A stretch of DNA of 64,000 bases from positions 67,384 through 131,383 of the forward strand of contig JAEWCC010000015.1 of NCBI GenBank assembly GCA_023390815.1. Direction: 5' to 3'. The notes beneath the pieces were generated by a model. That model ran no database searches and was not told the origin of the DNA. It saw nothing but the letters and a program-made list of their open reading frames with translations. This DNA is from Bacillota bacterium (GTDB lineage: Bacteria; Bacillota; Clostridia; Christensenellales; SZUA-584). Position numbers and translations under genes: made by a program. This document shows positions 51,646 through 59,556 of this stretch, one piece after another. Numbering within the stretch: the first letter of the stretch is position 1; each line of letters starts with the position of its first letter.

Positions 51646-52305
51646 TTAAAACCAGAGGGGCGGTACGCTCGCCATCATCACGATGCCAAATATCAGCCCG
51701 ACCACTGAAACCGCTACGACCACGATCTTGTTTCTCTCGTTGTGGAAGGTGCCCACAATGCCCAGCATGAACAACACCACCGCGAGTATTACCGTCACGA
51801 GGCCCTGCTGGTCGCCCAGCTGGTTGGCGGTATTGCCCTCTTCTATCTTTGCGTAGCCTTCATCCATCACGGCCTGCGCATCGGCATAATAGCTGTCGAC
51901 GAAACCTTCCATCTCGAACGGGGTCGCGTATTCCTCCTGCGCGTTGGCCCAATCGATCGCCGCAGTCAGTTCGTCGGACACGCTGTACATGATCATGTCG
52001 ATCTTGTACTGTGCGGCCTCCGAAGCGTCCGTATCGCCATAATAATCGGCGTATACCTTGTCTACCTGCAAACTGCTGATCTGGTTCCACGTCGCCATAT
52101 CCTGCGCGATCGTTTGCGAAGCCTCATTCCAGCGCTCGTTGCCGTCCGCCAGCGTGGCGTTGCCTTCGGTATACGCCTGCGCCTGATTGCCGTCGTACAG
52201 CGAGGCCTGCCAAGCGGCCCAGGCGGTCAGCACGGCGCTGAAGCCCAGCAAAATGGCGATCAACAGTTCAAACCCTTTTGAAAACTTTTCAGATTGAATG
52301 TCCAT
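51646..52305 (-). CDS. Membrane protein with large central loop, unknown
   Basis: A 219-residue membrane protein. One helix (about 13-33) is followed by a loop of about 130 residues, acidic and rich in Ala, Asp and Tyr (VYADYYGDTDASEAAQYKID), then two helices at about 168-188 and 194-215. The pattern resembles DUF4337-type proteins, but I am not sure. The loop is predicted helical. It has its own extended -10 promoter. Confidence 0.7.
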   Translation of the reverse strand: MDIQSEKFSKGFELLIAILLGFSAVLTAWAAWQASLYDGNQAQAYTEGNATLADGNERWNEASQTIAQDMATWNQISSLQVDKVYADYYGDTDASEAAQYKIDMIMYSVSDELTAAIDWANAQEEYATPFEMEGFVDSYYADAQAVMDEGYAKIEEGNTANQLGDQQGLVTVILAVVLFMLGIVGTFHNERNKIVVVAVSVVGLIFGIVMMASVPPLWF

Positions 52306-52453
52306 GTTATGCTCCTTTAATATATTAATTTAATCACGGAACGGATAGTGAACGAATGCGAAGAGCCAATTATACCACACCCTCACATTAAAAATCGGGG
52401 AATATCTACTTAACTTTAATAAAGTATATATGAATCAACAAAAAGTCAACAAC

Positions 52454-52499
52454 CAACGTAAAAAAGGGGTATGTACACAACGTAAAAGAGGGGTATGTA
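52454..52499. repeat. Tandem pair of 22-bp repeats, 24-bp period
   Basis: 52454-52475 and 52478-52499 differ at a single base. Each runs from CAACGTAAAA to GGGGTATGTA. Their origin is unknown; they could be an operator, a recombination scar or the start of a repeat array. Confidence 0.8.
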
Positions 52500-52602
52500 T
52501 CCCTCAAGCAGGAGTTTTTCAGTTCGGGAAGTTCCTCCCCATCAGCGCAGTGGAAATATTTGTTTTTACGCTTTCCCTGCCAAAACCACACGAAAGACTA
52601 CA

Positions 52603-52634
52603 AAAACAACAGGCGGCCCATCAGGAGCCGCCCG
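52603..52634 (-). terminator. Terminator of metK
   Basis: On the minus strand GGGCGGC pairs with GCCGCC across about 9 bases, followed by TGTTGTTTTTG. Confidence 0.75.
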
Positions 52635-52655
52635 CAGTCATCTAAGCTTATACTT

Positions 52656-53786
52656 TTACCCCAGCTGATCGGCCATATCCAGCCGCTCCCACGGCAGGTC
52701 CAGCTCCGGACGGCCAAAATGGCCGTACGCCGCCACCTGCTTGTAGATTGGCCTGCAAAGGTCCAGCCGTTCAATGATCGCGGCAGGCCTCAGGTCGTAC
52801 CGGGAAAGCAGGCGCTGCGCGAGCTGCTCGTCGTCCATCACGCCGGTGCCGAAGGTATCCACATAGAGCGAAACCGGCTTTGCCACGCCGATCGCGTACG
52901 CTACCTCAATCTCGCAGCGCTCCGCCAGCCCCGCCGCCACGGCGTTCTTGGCAAGATGCCGCACCGCGTAGGCTGCGCTGCGGTCCACCTTGGAGGGGTC
53001 CTTGCCGGAAAACGCGCCGCCGCCATGACGCGCATAGCCGCCATACGTATCCACAATGATCTTGCGGCCGGTAAGGCCGGAGTCTCCCGCGGGGCCGCCG
53101 ATAACGAACCGTCCCGTCGGGTTGACAAAATATTTCGTATTCGCATCCAGCATTTCCGCCGGGATCACCGCGCGGACCACATGCTGCAATACGTCGTCAT
53201 AGATTTGCTTTTGCTCCACGTCGTCGGCGTGCTGCGTGGAAACGACCACGGTATCGACGCGTATGGGTGTGAGGCCGTCGTACTCCACCGTAACCTGCGC
53301 CTTGCCATCGGGCCGAAGATAGGCCAATGTCCCGTTTTTACGCACCTCGGAAAGCCGCTTTGTGAGCCGGTGCGAGAGCGTAATCGGCAGCGGCATCAGC
53401 TCCTGCGTCTCACGGCACGCAAACCCGAACATCATGCCTTGATCGCCCGCGCCCTGGTCCTCCTTGCTTACGCCGATCGCGATATCGCCCGACTGCTCGT
53501 TGATGCTCGTGATTACGCCGCAGGTATCCGCATCGAAACCAAACTTTGCGCGCGTAAAGCCGATTTCGCGCACCGTCTCGCGTACGATTTTCGGGATATC
53601 CACATAGCAGTCTGTCGTGATCTCGCCCATGACCAGCACAAGCCCTGTACAAACCGAGCTTTCGCAAGCGACGCGCGCCTTTTTGTCGCAGGTCAGTATC
53701 GCGTCCAGCACGCTGTCGCTGATCTGGTCGCAGATCTTGTCGGGATGCCCTTCCGTCACCGACTCGGATGTAAACAGCCTTTTCAT
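52656..53786 (-). CDS. metK: S-adenosylmethionine synthetase
   Basis: MetK makes S-adenosylmethionine from methionine and ATP. It is 376 residues, slightly shorter than the usual 380-400, ending ERLDMADQLG. The start MKRLFTSESVTEGHPDKICD is diagnostic and carries the ATP-binding histidine. GAGDQGMMFGFA and GGGAFSGKDPSKVDRSAAY are the two family signatures. AGGAG lies about 12 bases before the ATG. A SAM-I riboswitch with a terminator precedes the gene, so excess SAM should stop its transcription. Confidence 0.98.
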   Translation of the reverse strand: MKRLFTSESVTEGHPDKICDQISDSVLDAILTCDKKARVACESSVCTGLVLVMGEITTDCYVDIPKIVRETVREIGFTRAKFGFDADTCGVITSINEQSGDIAIGVSKEDQGAGDQGMMFGFACRETQELMPLPITLSHRLTKRLSEVRKNGTLAYLRPDGKAQVTVEYDGLTPIRVDTVVVSTQHADDVEQKQIYDDVLQHVVRAVIPAEMLDANTKYFVNPTGRFVIGGPAGDSGLTGRKIIVDTYGGYARHGGGAFSGKDPSKVDRSAAYAVRHLAKNAVAAGLAERCEIEVAYAIGVAKPVSLYVDTFGTGVMDDEQLAQRLLSRYDLRPAAIIERLDLCRPIYKQVAAYGHFGRPELDLPWERLDMADQLG

Positions 53787-53814
53787 GTCCTTATTATGTC
53801 TCCTTAAACCTTTT

Positions 53815-53845
53815 TCAATAAAAAACCCCGCATCAGCGAGGCTCG
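53815..53845 (-). terminator. Riboswitch expression platform: intrinsic terminator
   Basis: On the minus strand CCTCGC-TGAT-GCGGGG is followed by TTTTTTATT. It forms when SAM is bound. Confidence 0.85.
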
Positions 53846-53855
53846 GAAAAAGCTT

Positions 53856-53952
53856 CTTCACCTCATCTATCAGGAATTGGCACCTTGACGTTCTCGTCTG
53901 GTTGCCGGGCTTCACAGGGCCTGTCCCTCCGCCGCTCTTGATAAGGGTTTTT
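53856..53952 (-). promoter_or_regulatory. SAM-I (S-box) riboswitch
   Basis: The minus strand carries the S-box signature in order: CTTATCAAGAGCGG, then GGAGGGACAGGCCC, then TGAAGCCCGGCAACC, then AAGGTGCCAATTCC, closing with TGATAGATGAGG. Helix P1 pairs TTATCA with TGATAG. It is followed by a terminator and metK. Binding of SAM favours termination. Confidence 0.97.
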
Positions 53953-53964
53953 AATTGTACCCCT

Positions 53965-53992
53965 ATCATAGCACGTTTTCGTCCCTTTGCAA
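53965..53992 (-). promoter_or_regulatory. Promoter of the riboswitch-metK transcript
   Basis: On the minus strand TTGCAA (plus 53987-53992), a 16-bp spacer and TATGAT (plus 53965-53970), just upstream of the riboswitch. A second -10-like TACAAT lies 10 bases further on. Confidence 0.6.
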
Positions 53993-54044
53993 AGCCCCAA
54001 AAAGTACGGCTCATTGCGCGATTTCCAAGGAAAACGGCAGAAAC

Positions 54045-54092
54045 AAAAAGGCTGTTTGCACCTCTTGGCGCAAACAACCCCGCGCGCGGGGA
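54045..54092 (-). terminator. Terminator of the lipoprotein gene upstream of metK
   Basis: On the minus strand GTTGTTTGC and GCAAACAGC pair (one G-T) around a 10-base loop, followed by CTTTTTG. A GC palindrome CCCCGCGCGCGGGG lies just before it. Confidence 0.8.
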
Positions 54093-54125
54093 GCATAGCT
54101 CACCGCGTTTAAAACGACGAAACCC

Positions 54126-54551
54126 TTACTGCTGGGACGAAGGCAAGATCAATTCCACGCTGGGCGCTTCCGCAGCGTCGGCATAGCCGTTATCCTTAAC
54201 CTCAAACACGAGACGGCATTTGATTACCGGGTCGCCCGCATTCTTGCGCTCGTATACAACGCATTTAAGGTCGTAAACCTGACTGTCCAGCTTGGCCTTT
54301 GTGCCGCCGAGGAAATATTCGTCGGCCTGGTCAAGGTTCACCGCTACCTCTTGTTCGGGGGTCAGCGTAATGACGAGCAGTATGTTGCCCGGACCCGATT
54401 TCACTTCCTCGCCCGAATTGGCCATGATGCTGGTTTCAAACTCCTGGCTCACGGCACATTTCCCGATTCCGGTTTGAATCTGCTCTGCCTGTGCGCACGC
54501 AGATAGCAGCAGGGCGGCGCAAAGCAGCAGAGGCAGTATATATTTTTTCAT
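54126..54551 (-). CDS. Lipoprotein, unknown
   Basis: A 141-residue lipoprotein. The signal peptide MKKYILPLLLCAALLLSACAQ ends in a lipobox with the cysteine near residue 19. The mature domain is beta-rich (NILLVITLTPEQEVAVNLDQ, VYDLKCVVYERK, CRLVFEV), a probable small sandwich similar in style to DUF4352-type extracellular domains. The ATG at 54551 follows AAAGGGA at about 5 bases. Divergent from the QueG-like gene. Function unknown. Confidence 0.75.
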   Translation of the reverse strand: MKKYILPLLLCAALLLSACAQAEQIQTGIGKCAVSQEFETSIMANSGEEVKSGPGNILLVITLTPEQEVAVNLDQADEYFLGGTKAKLDSQVYDLKCVVYERKNAGDPVIKCRLVFEVKDNGYADAAEAPSVELILPSSQQ

Positions 54552-54631
54552 ATCGTTCCCTTTTCCGTTCTTTTTTGCTGTCACAATTATATCTCAGCAT
54601 ACGGCTGTGCGCAACATTTTTCATCCGATCG

Positions 54632-54660
54632 TTGTCAATTTGTCAGGTTTGTGCAATAAT
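54632..54660 (+). promoter_or_regulatory. Promoter of the queG-like-ispE-rsmG operon
   Basis: TTGTCA (54632-54637), a 17-bp spacer and AATAAT (54655-54660). The expected start at about 54667 coincides with the first ATG, so the message may be leaderless. Confidence 0.6.
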
Positions 54661-54666
54661 TTGAAG

Positions 54667-55545
54667 ATGATCGTAAAAAATGACTTCCTTGCGTACGCGC
54701 TTTCGCTGGGCGTCAGCGACGTGCGCTTTGCCCGCGCGGATGGTTTTCTAGCTTTCAGCGAAACCGACCAAGTGGATATACGCACGCGTTTGCACAACGC
54801 AACATGTATCGTGGTCTTGTTTACCGGCTATCTGCCTGCCGAAGGCGCGCCGGAGGGCTTTATGCCGCTCTCGGCGTATTATGTCGCTTCCAATACCGGT
54901 TATCACGCCGCAAAAGCACTCTCAGCCTGGCTGCGCGAGGGGGGTGCGGCAGCCCTACACGACATCGATCTGCCCGCGCGCGCGGCGGCGCTGCGCACAG
55001 GCGGCTTCATCGGCGATAACGGCTTTTACTACCACGACCGGCTGGGTTCTTTTGTTGCCATCCACACGATCTTGACCGACGCGTTCCCGCCGGACGAAAC
55101 TGTATCCGATGAGAATCGCTGCACACACTGCGGCCTGTGTACGGCTGCTTGTCCAAGCAATGCCACAGCCGACCTTTCACGCTGCCTGCGCAAGCACATC
55201 AATCATGATATCCCTGAACATCTGCGCGGTAACGTCTATCAGATTTTAGGCTGCGAGCGCTGCCAGAGCGCCTGTCCGCTCAATCCCGACGGCCTTAGCG
55301 AGCCGCATAGTTTCGCGCTTGAAGCGCTGCTTTCGGGAGAAGCCACGGATGCTGTGCGCAATCTCGCGGGCAGCAACTTTGTCCGTTCCGGCCGGCTAAA
55401 ATCGCAGGCGGCGCTATATGCCGCGGCAACCGGGCAGCGTCAGCTGCTGCCCCAGCTTTGGGAGCTGTCCCAAAGCGCCGGAGAGCCGGTGAGGTCACAC
55501 GCGCTTTGGGCATACCAACAGCTCTGTGGGGAGGACACGTTATGA
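54667..55545 (+). CDS. QueG-like double 4Fe-4S protein (short form)
   Basis: A 292-residue relative of epoxyqueuosine reductase QueG. It has CTHCGLCTAACPSNA, then RCLRKHINHDIPEHLRGN, and GCERCQSACPLN, the same order as the two-cluster region of QueG. It is about 90 residues shorter than typical QueG, and the N-terminal part that binds cobalamin is only loosely similar, so the reaction may differ. A C-terminal helical stretch (LLPQLWELSQSAGEP) resembles HEAT repeats seen in some QueG proteins. The stop overlaps the ispE start (ATGA). The ATG at 54667 lies immediately after the -10 box and has only a weak GAAG ahead. Confidence 0.75.
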   Translation: MIVKNDFLAYALSLGVSDVRFARADGFLAFSETDQVDIRTRLHNATCIVVLFTGYLPAEGAPEGFMPLSAYYVASNTGYHAAKALSAWLREGGAAALHDIDLPARAAALRTGGFIGDNGFYYHDRLGSFVAIHTILTDAFPPDETVSDENRCTHCGLCTAACPSNATADLSRCLRKHINHDIPEHLRGNVYQILGCERCQSACPLNPDGLSEPHSFALEALLSGEATDAVRNLAGSNFVRSGRLKSQAALYAAATGQRQLLPQLWELSQSAGEPVRSHALWAYQQLCGEDTL

Positions 55546-56402
55546 TCCGTCTGAAGGCCTTTGCCAAACTCAACCTTTCGCTCGACATCCGCGGCAAGCG
55601 CAGCGACGGTTACCACGAGCTTGACATGATCATGCAGAGCATCGATCTTTTTGATACCGTCGCCATTGAGAAAGCGGACGCGCTGCGTGTGCAGATGAAT
55701 TTGCCGGGTGTCGACGAGCAGTGCAACACTGCCTTTGCCGCGGCGGAAACCTTCTTTGCGCATACCGGGTTATCCGGCGGCGCCGATATCGTCATCCAAA
55801 AACGAATCCCTGCCCAATCGGGCCTCGGCGGCGCCAGCGCCGACGCCGCCGCCGTACTGATCGGCCTCAACCGGCTGTATGGTACGGAGCTTAGCCCAGA
55901 CACGCTGCGCATGCTGGGCAAGCGCATAGGTGCGGACGTGCCCTTCGCGCTTATCGGCGGAACGGCGCGCGCGCAGGGCATCGGAGAGATCCTGACACCG
56001 CTGTATCCAAAAAAGTCTCTGTATTTTGCCGTGATCAAACCCGCCGCGGGCGTTTCTACGGCAGAAGCATTCGCGCGCTATCGCGCCTCGGATCACGTCA
56101 GTATCGACTCGGTGGAATATGCACTCTTAAAGGGCGATCTGGAACTGTTCCTGCGGTTTGCGGGCAATGCGCTGGGTCTTGCCGCGCTAGCTATTTCACC
56201 GCAGATCCTGCGCGCCGCGGAATCCCTGATGGCTGCAGGCGCGCCGAAGGCTCTGATGACCGGATCGGGCAGCGCGATGTTTGCTCCGTTTGAAACGCTG
56301 GATGCCGCAAAGCAGGTTGTACAACGCGTGCGCGGCGATTTTGTTTACTGCGCGGCTCACAGTGCCGCCGCATCGGGAGCGGAAATTGAGGAGGAAACAT
56401 GA
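55542..56402 (+). CDS. ispE: 4-diphosphocytidyl-2-C-methyl-D-erythritol kinase
   Basis: IspE phosphorylates CDP-methylerythritol in the MEP pathway of isoprenoid synthesis. It is a GHMP kinase of 286 residues. The start is MIRLKAFAKLNLSLDI; the ATP loop is PAQSGLGGASADAAAVL (about 91-107), and GADVPFALIGGTA and LMTGSGSAMFAPF are the other GHMP motifs. The ATG at 55542 overlaps the upstream stop and the gene overlaps rsmG at its end, so the three genes form a coupled operon. Confidence 0.97.
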   Translation: MIRLKAFAKLNLSLDIRGKRSDGYHELDMIMQSIDLFDTVAIEKADALRVQMNLPGVDEQCNTAFAAAETFFAHTGLSGGADIVIQKRIPAQSGLGGASADAAAVLIGLNRLYGTELSPDTLRMLGKRIGADVPFALIGGTARAQGIGEILTPLYPKKSLYFAVIKPAAGVSTAEAFARYRASDHVSIDSVEYALLKGDLELFLRFAGNALGLAALAISPQILRAAESLMAAGAPKALMTGSGSAMFAPFETLDAAKQVVQRVRGDFVYCAAHSAAASGAEIEEET

Positions 56403-57094
56403 GCGTATTTGACGAAACCCTCGTTGCGGCACTGGCCGAAGCGGATATCCCGTATGACGCTGCGCTGATCGAGCGCTGTCATATCTATTTTGACCACGTA
56501 GTGAAAGTGAATGAACAGCTCAATCTCACACGTATTACGGATGAAGCACAGGCCGCAAGACAGCACTTTGCCGATGCGATGCGGCTGACAAGCTATCTTG
56601 ACCTGCCGCAAAGCTGCCATGTGATCGATGTCGGTACGGGCGCGGGCTTTCCAGGCGTTCCGCTTAAACTACTGCGCAGCGATATCGAGATCACGCTGCT
56701 CGACGCCTCGGGCAAGAAAATCGAATTCATACAGTCCGCGCTGGATGCCATGGGGGTGGAGGCGCAGGTACTCTGCGGGCGTGCCGAAGAACTCGCGCAC
56801 ACCGAACAGCGCGAAAGCTTTGATATTGTGGTGTCACGCGCCGTAGCGGCGCTGCCCATGCTGCTGGAGCTTTGCATACCGCTGCTTCGCACGGGTGGGA
56901 CTCTCGCGGTATGGAAGGGCGAACGGTTTGCGGAAGAACTCACAGAAGCTAAAAGCGCGATGGATGCGCTGGGTTGCATCAAAGCAGGTGTTCATGCCAT
57001 CGGGCCGGGCGCGCTGCTGCTGATCGAGAAACAAAAACCGACACCGGAGAAGTATCCGCGCCGGTTTGCCAAGATCAAGAGCGATCCACTCTGA
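56399..57094 (+). CDS. rsmG: 16S rRNA (guanine-527-N7)-methyltransferase
   Basis: RsmG (GidB) methylates G527 of 16S rRNA with SAM; loss gives low-level streptomycin resistance in other bacteria. It is 231 residues. NLTRITDEAQAARQHFADAM is the family's N-terminal segment, IDVGTGAGFPGVPLKLL the SAM-binding motif, and VVSRAVAALPMLLELC follows. It starts inside the ispE stop (ATGA overlap). In many bacteria rsmG is next to gidA or parAB; here it ends an ispE operon instead. A strong terminator follows. Confidence 0.97.
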   Translation: MSVFDETLVAALAEADIPYDAALIERCHIYFDHVVKVNEQLNLTRITDEAQAARQHFADAMRLTSYLDLPQSCHVIDVGTGAGFPGVPLKLLRSDIEITLLDASGKKIEFIQSALDAMGVEAQVLCGRAEELAHTEQRESFDIVVSRAVAALPMLLELCIPLLRTGGTLAVWKGERFAEELTEAKSAMDALGCIKAGVHAIGPGALLLIEKQKPTPEKYPRRFAKIKSDPL

Positions 57095-57108
57095 TCACCA
57101 TAATAAAC

Positions 57109-57140
57109 AAGGCATCTGATCGCAACCAGATGCCTTTTAT
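57109..57140. terminator. Bidirectional terminator between rsmG and the YghO-like gene
   Basis: AAGGCATCTG and CAGATGCCTT pair around ATCGCAAC, with TTTTATTG after and A-rich bases before. Confidence 0.88.
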
Positions 57141-57155
57141 TGACCCATTGATGGA

Positions 57156-58289
57156 TTATTGATCTTCCTTCTTAATGTTATACCGGTAGGTTCGGTAAGT
57201 CCGGTAGTGCTTGCCGCCTGCCTTTTCGACGCTCAGGCGAGACTGCAGGTTGGTCTCGTCGATGCACGACGCTTCAATGAACTTGAGCTTGGTCTCCTGC
57301 CAGTCCTTGTACGCCTCAAAGTACATCGCGTAGTTGACACCCATATTGTGATAGTTCCGGTCCACCATCTGTACAAGCGCGCGCGCACCCGTGATCTTGC
57401 GCTTGTAATAGAGGAACTTAGCCCACCCCACCGGCAACAGCTTGCCTTTCATATGCTTGAGGACCTGATTGTAGTCCGGCAGCGCAAGCATAAAGCCAAT
57501 CGGGATGTCCCCCTTGCGCGCGATATAGCAGTAATGCCCATCATAGAACGGCAGCAGGCCTTTGAACTCGTCGATCACAGCCTCGAGCGAAGGCGTCACG
57601 AGGTAATCCCATTCATCCGGAACACTGTTGTCCAAAACGTGCTTGATGGCACGCGATTCGCCCTCGATATCCTTCGGATTGAGTTTGTCTACACGGAAAC
57701 CACCCTTCTTTTTGGCATACTCTACCGCAGCTTTGTGGCGCTCAAGATTAAAATCGTCCGGGTTGAATAAGTACGCAAAGTGATCATCGTTCTTGGAAAA
57801 CCCATACTCCTCCACGAGTTTGGGATAATAATCCTTCGTATACGCGTTGAGCAGCACAGGGGAACCCTCTCCCATCACCACAAAACCCTTGCGGTCGTCG
57901 CCGTTGGAGGGCGAAAGCGGACCGATTACCGTGTCCATGCCCTTCTCTTCCAGCCACTTCAGCGAAGTATCAAGCAGTGCGCGGGCTGCCTCTTCATCGT
58001 CGATGCACTCGAACATCGAAAAGAAGCCCTGCTTAAAGCCCCGCACCCGGTTGAGTTCCTCGTCAATACCGACAAGCACGCGCCCCACAGGCTTTTTGCC
58101 CTTGTACACCATGAAGAATGCCTGGTCGCCGTTTTCGAACAACGGATTACCCTTTCCCTTGAGCATCTTCTTGGTATCACCTTTGAGCGGCGCAACCCAG
58201 TTTTCATCATGCTTATAAAACTTAAACTCGAGCTTGATAAACTTCTTGATATGACGCGATTTCTTTTTAAGTGTTTTTACCTCGTACAT
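57156..58289 (-). CDS. YghO-like acetyltransferase-fold protein
   Basis: A 377-residue cytoplasmic protein with the pattern of the YghO/GNAT-related family: KKFIKLEFKFYKHDENWVAPL at the start, then NPLFENGDQAFFMVYKGKKPVGR, GFFSMFECIDDEEAARALLD and VIGPLSPSNGDDRKGFVV. Two GNAT-like domains are likely, of which the second (from about 230) ends with EKAGGKHYRTYRTYRY. The substrate is unknown. I use the ATG at 58289, with GGAG about 9 bases upstream; a longer in-frame reading to 58355 lacks a site. Monocistronic. Confidence 0.75.
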   Translation of the reverse strand: MYEVKTLKKKSRHIKKFIKLEFKFYKHDENWVAPLKGDTKKMLKGKGNPLFENGDQAFFMVYKGKKPVGRVLVGIDEELNRVRGFKQGFFSMFECIDDEEAARALLDTSLKWLEEKGMDTVIGPLSPSNGDDRKGFVVMGEGSPVLLNAYTKDYYPKLVEEYGFSKNDDHFAYLFNPDDFNLERHKAAVEYAKKKGGFRVDKLNPKDIEGESRAIKHVLDNSVPDEWDYLVTPSLEAVIDEFKGLLPFYDGHYCYIARKGDIPIGFMLALPDYNQVLKHMKGKLLPVGWAKFLYYKRKITGARALVQMVDRNYHNMGVNYAMYFEAYKDWQETKLKFIEASCIDETNLQSRLSVEKAGGKHYRTYRTYRYNIKKEDQ

Positions 58290-58622
58290 ATGATCTGTCT
58301 CCTTTGGTGTCAAATCACCGGCAAGGTTAATCGTAAACAGCTTCATCATAAACATATTTTATGCGAAGTGCAAGCCTGTATCAACAGAATCGTACAAAAA
58401 CCGCGATGATGCAAAGAATAAGCACGAATTTTTACCGTCAGGCAATACTTCATCGGTGTATTCCTTTTGCGGGCTGATGGATAGGCACCGCACGGCTCCA
58501 GGCCAGGGTTTAATTCAATTTGACTTACATCGCAAACGCCTTTTTATCTTGCGCAAAACTATATTTGCTTTTTTGGGGCGAGGTTGCTACAATGAGGGTT
58601 AATTTAGAGGGCGCGCAGCCCA
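58290..58622. other. Intergenic region before nadA
   Basis: About 330 bases between divergent genes. I see the nadA promoter at the right end but no gene and no recognised RNA. I could not identify a NiaR-type operator by eye. Confidence 0.5.
58565..58593 (+). promoter_or_regulatory. Promoter of nadA-nadB-nadC
   Basis: TTGCTT (58565-58570), a 17-bp spacer and TACAAT (58588-58593) with TGC directly before it (extended -10). Expected start near 58600. Confidence 0.6.
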
Positions 58623-59537
58623 ATGGTGGGAGTAATGGGAAGCATCCAGGAAGAAATATTAGCGCTGAAAAAGCAGAAAAACGCGGTGATACTCGCGCAC
58701 TATTATCAAACAGGCGGCATCATCGACATCGCCGACATGGTGGGTGATTCTTACGCGCTCTCCCGTCAGGCACGGGACGCAAAGGCGGATATCATCGTGT
58801 TCTGCGGCGTAAGGTTTATGGCGGAAAGCGCCAAGATATTAAATCCCGACCGGAAGGTGCTGCTGCCCGCCGTAAACGCAGGCTGTCCGATGGCGGATAT
58901 GGTCACGCCGCAGGATATCATCCGGCTGCGCAGCCAATATCCCGACGCAGCAGTCGCGTGCTACGTCAACTCCACCGCCGAGACCAAGGCGGAGTGCGAC
59001 ATCTGCGTGACGTCGTCCAACGCCGTCAAAGTCGTACGGTCACTGCCTCAAAAGCGCATACTGTTCGTGCCGGATAAAAACCTCGCACGATTCGTAGCGG
59101 ACCAGCTTCCCGAAAAAGAAATCATCCCGTACAGCGGTTACTGCATCGTTCACGAGCGCGTAAGCGCCGCCGATGTGGATGCGGCAGTCGCGGCCCAACC
59201 GGACGCGCTGCTGCTCGTTCACCCCGAATGCCCCGAGGAAGTCACACGCCGCGCGGATTACGTAGGCAGCACGCTGGGGATCATCGAATACGCCCGTAAA
59301 TCCGATCACAAGAAGTTTATCATCGGCACAGAGATGGGAATATTGCACACGCTGCAAAAAGAAAATCCCGACAAGCAATTTTTCCTGCTGACGCCGCATC
59401 TGTTTTGCACCAACATGAAAAAGACGCACCTTTCGGACGTACTGGACGCTTTGCGTCTGGAACAGTTTGAAATCACGCTGGACAAGGACATCATGGACAG
59501 GGCGCGCGTCAGCCTGGAGCGCATGCTGCAGGTATAG
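58623..59537 (+). CDS. nadA: Quinolinate synthase
   Basis: NadA condenses iminoaspartate with dihydroxyacetone phosphate to quinolinate, using an oxygen-sensitive 4Fe-4S cluster. It is 304 residues. Three cysteines likely to hold the cluster lie in NAGCPMADM, HPECPEEV and HLFCTNMKK; ILAHYYQTGG and GTEMGILHTL are family landmarks. Two ATGs are possible (58623 and 58635). I list the first because the GGGAG before the second is only two bases away from it. It heads the nadABC operon for de novo NAD synthesis. Confidence 0.97.
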   Translation: MVGVMGSIQEEILALKKQKNAVILAHYYQTGGIIDIADMVGDSYALSRQARDAKADIIVFCGVRFMAESAKILNPDRKVLLPAVNAGCPMADMVTPQDIIRLRSQYPDAAVACYVNSTAETKAECDICVTSSNAVKVVRSLPQKRILFVPDKNLARFVADQLPEKEIIPYSGYCIVHERVSAADVDAAVAAQPDALLLVHPECPEEVTRRADYVGSTLGIIEYARKSDHKKFIIGTEMGILHTLQKENPDKQFFLLTPHLFCTNMKKTHLSDVLDALRLEQFEITLDKDIMDRARVSLERMLQV

Positions 59538-59556
59538 CCCCTGCCGGAAAGAGCAT

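Larger units (their letters stand above)
52306..52655. other. Intergenic region of about 350 bases
   Basis: No gene is seen. It contains the extended -10 promoter of the minus-strand gene (TGG-TATAAT, TATAAT at plus 52369-52374), a pair of 22-bp direct repeats (52454-52499), and the metK terminator (52603-52634). Confidence 0.7.
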
